From Streptomyces sp. CB09001 (GTDB taxonomy: Bacteria; Actinomycetota; Actinomycetes; Streptomycetales; Streptomycetaceae): a DNA stretch of 64,000 bases. The position numbers and the translations under genes were made by a program. The notes below the pieces were generated by a model, which saw only the letters and a program-made list of their open reading frames with translations, made no database searches and was not told the origin of the DNA. The stretch covers positions 4,083,001 to 4,147,000 of the forward strand of contig NZ_CP026730.1 in the NCBI RefSeq assembly GCF_003369795.1. Reading direction: 5' to 3'. Positions 63,745 to 64,000 of this stretch are shown here, in pieces. Each line of letters begins with the position of its first letter. Within the stretch, counting starts at the first letter, position 1.

Positions 63745-64000
63745 GTCTCTTCTCCCATGACTTTCTCGATGAAGGCGAGTGACTCGCGGGGCGTGAGTGC
63801 CTGTGCCCGGATGATCCCATAGCGCAAGTCCAGGGTCTGGACCTCGTGTGGATCAGTGATGACTCGGTTGTGCAGCTGAGCTTCCGAGTGGCCGAACGCC
63901 TTGCCACCCCGCAGTTTCAACAGTTGCAGCGACCCGGCCATCCCCGCGTGGTCCTCGCGGTCCGTCGGCATGACCTGGATCTCGACATGCCTCAACCTTC
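63741..64000 (-). CDS. XRE-family regulator with DUF5753 (C-terminal part, cut by window edge)
   Basis: Only the last ~85 codons are inside the window; the frame is open to the edge and the HTH half lies beyond it. The visible part (RHVEIQVMPTDREDHAGMAGSLQLLKLRGGKAFGH...) ends in the DUF5753 C-terminal block found in Scr1-type regulators. It is coupled to the DUF397 gene by a 4-nt overlap, the usual pair in Streptomyces. Confidence 0.85.
   Translation of the reverse strand, partial: RLRHVEIQVMPTDREDHAGMAGSLQLLKLRGGKAFGHSEAQLHNRVITDPHEVQTLDLRYGIIRAQALTPRESLAFIEKVMGEET

Overview
The window is chromosomal DNA of a Streptomyces closely related to S. coelicolor. Evidence: very high GC with GC-rich third codon positions, frequent GTG starts behind GGAGG-type ribosome sites, rare TTA codons, and recognisable Streptomyces loci: afsK, afsR, afsS and kbpA (50.0-57.5 kb), the DtxR-type iron regulator gene dmdR1 (26.0 kb), a cinnamate/coumarate:CoA ligase operon (9.3-19.5 kb) and a fused FO synthase (59.8 kb). 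I see no rRNA or tRNA genes, insertion sequences, prophage or CRISPR array; the region looks like stable chromosomal core.

Layout. 0-9.2 kb holds single genes: an FAD/Fe-S oxidase cut by the window edge, a secreted hydrolase, a small unknown protein, an FG-GAP repeat protein, a DinB-fold protein, a Nudix hydrolase, an EamA exporter and a membrane Ser/Thr kinase. 9.3-19.5 kb is one co-directional, mostly translationally coupled catabolic operon: TIGR03084-like protein, AtuA family, acyl-CoA carboxylase beta and alpha/biotin subunits, acyl-CoA dehydrogenase, aryl/acyl-CoA ligase, enoyl-CoA hydratase and a TetR regulator. A perfect 8-2-8 inverted repeat 75 nt before its first start codon is a candidate operator. 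19.6-28.1 kb holds a CxxC protein, pdxH, citrate synthase, a RidA-GNAT fusion, a PAS/GAF sensor, a SIS-domain protein, dmdR1 (with an antisense reading frame in the position of adm) and a TTA-containing alpha/beta hydrolase without the nucleophile serine. 28.1-28.7 kb is a degenerate GC-rich repeat array.

28.7-38.5 kb holds an ABC exporter pair, a prim-pol-like protein, an HTH/TPR regulator, a proline/glutamine-rich membrane protein with a CAACAG microsatellite, a lipoprotein binding protein, an unknown protein and purU. 38.7-42.9 kb is a regulatory group: ECF sigma factor coupled to a zinc-finger anti-sigma-like protein, a STAS anti-anti-sigma protein, an EF-hand protein whose stop codon lies in a 15-bp tandem repeat, and an RsbW-like ATPase. 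43.2-49.9 kb holds a GlxA-type regulator, an MFS carrier, a flavin monooxygenase, an acetyltransferase, two split-barrel flavin oxidoreductases and a TetR regulator.

50.0-57.5 kb is the AfsK-AfsR-AfsS regulatory locus: kbpA and afsK run one way, afsR and afsS the other, and a Streptomyces-specific acidic secreted protein lies between them. The AfsR-type direct repeats at the afsS promoter and a 14-bp leader hairpin in front of afsS are both visible. 57.6-64.0 kb holds a Ddn-type F420-dependent enzyme, a Tat-exported PHP phosphoesterase, FO synthase, two small membrane or exported proteins, a DUF397 protein and the end of its partner XRE/DUF5753 regulator, which runs off the window.

The strongest leads beyond ordinary annotation are the Y-shaped three-way-junction element after citrate synthase, the afsS leader hairpin, the operator-like repeat of the CoA-ligase operon, the nested repeat between eamA and the kinase gene, and the repeat array at 28.1-28.6 kb.
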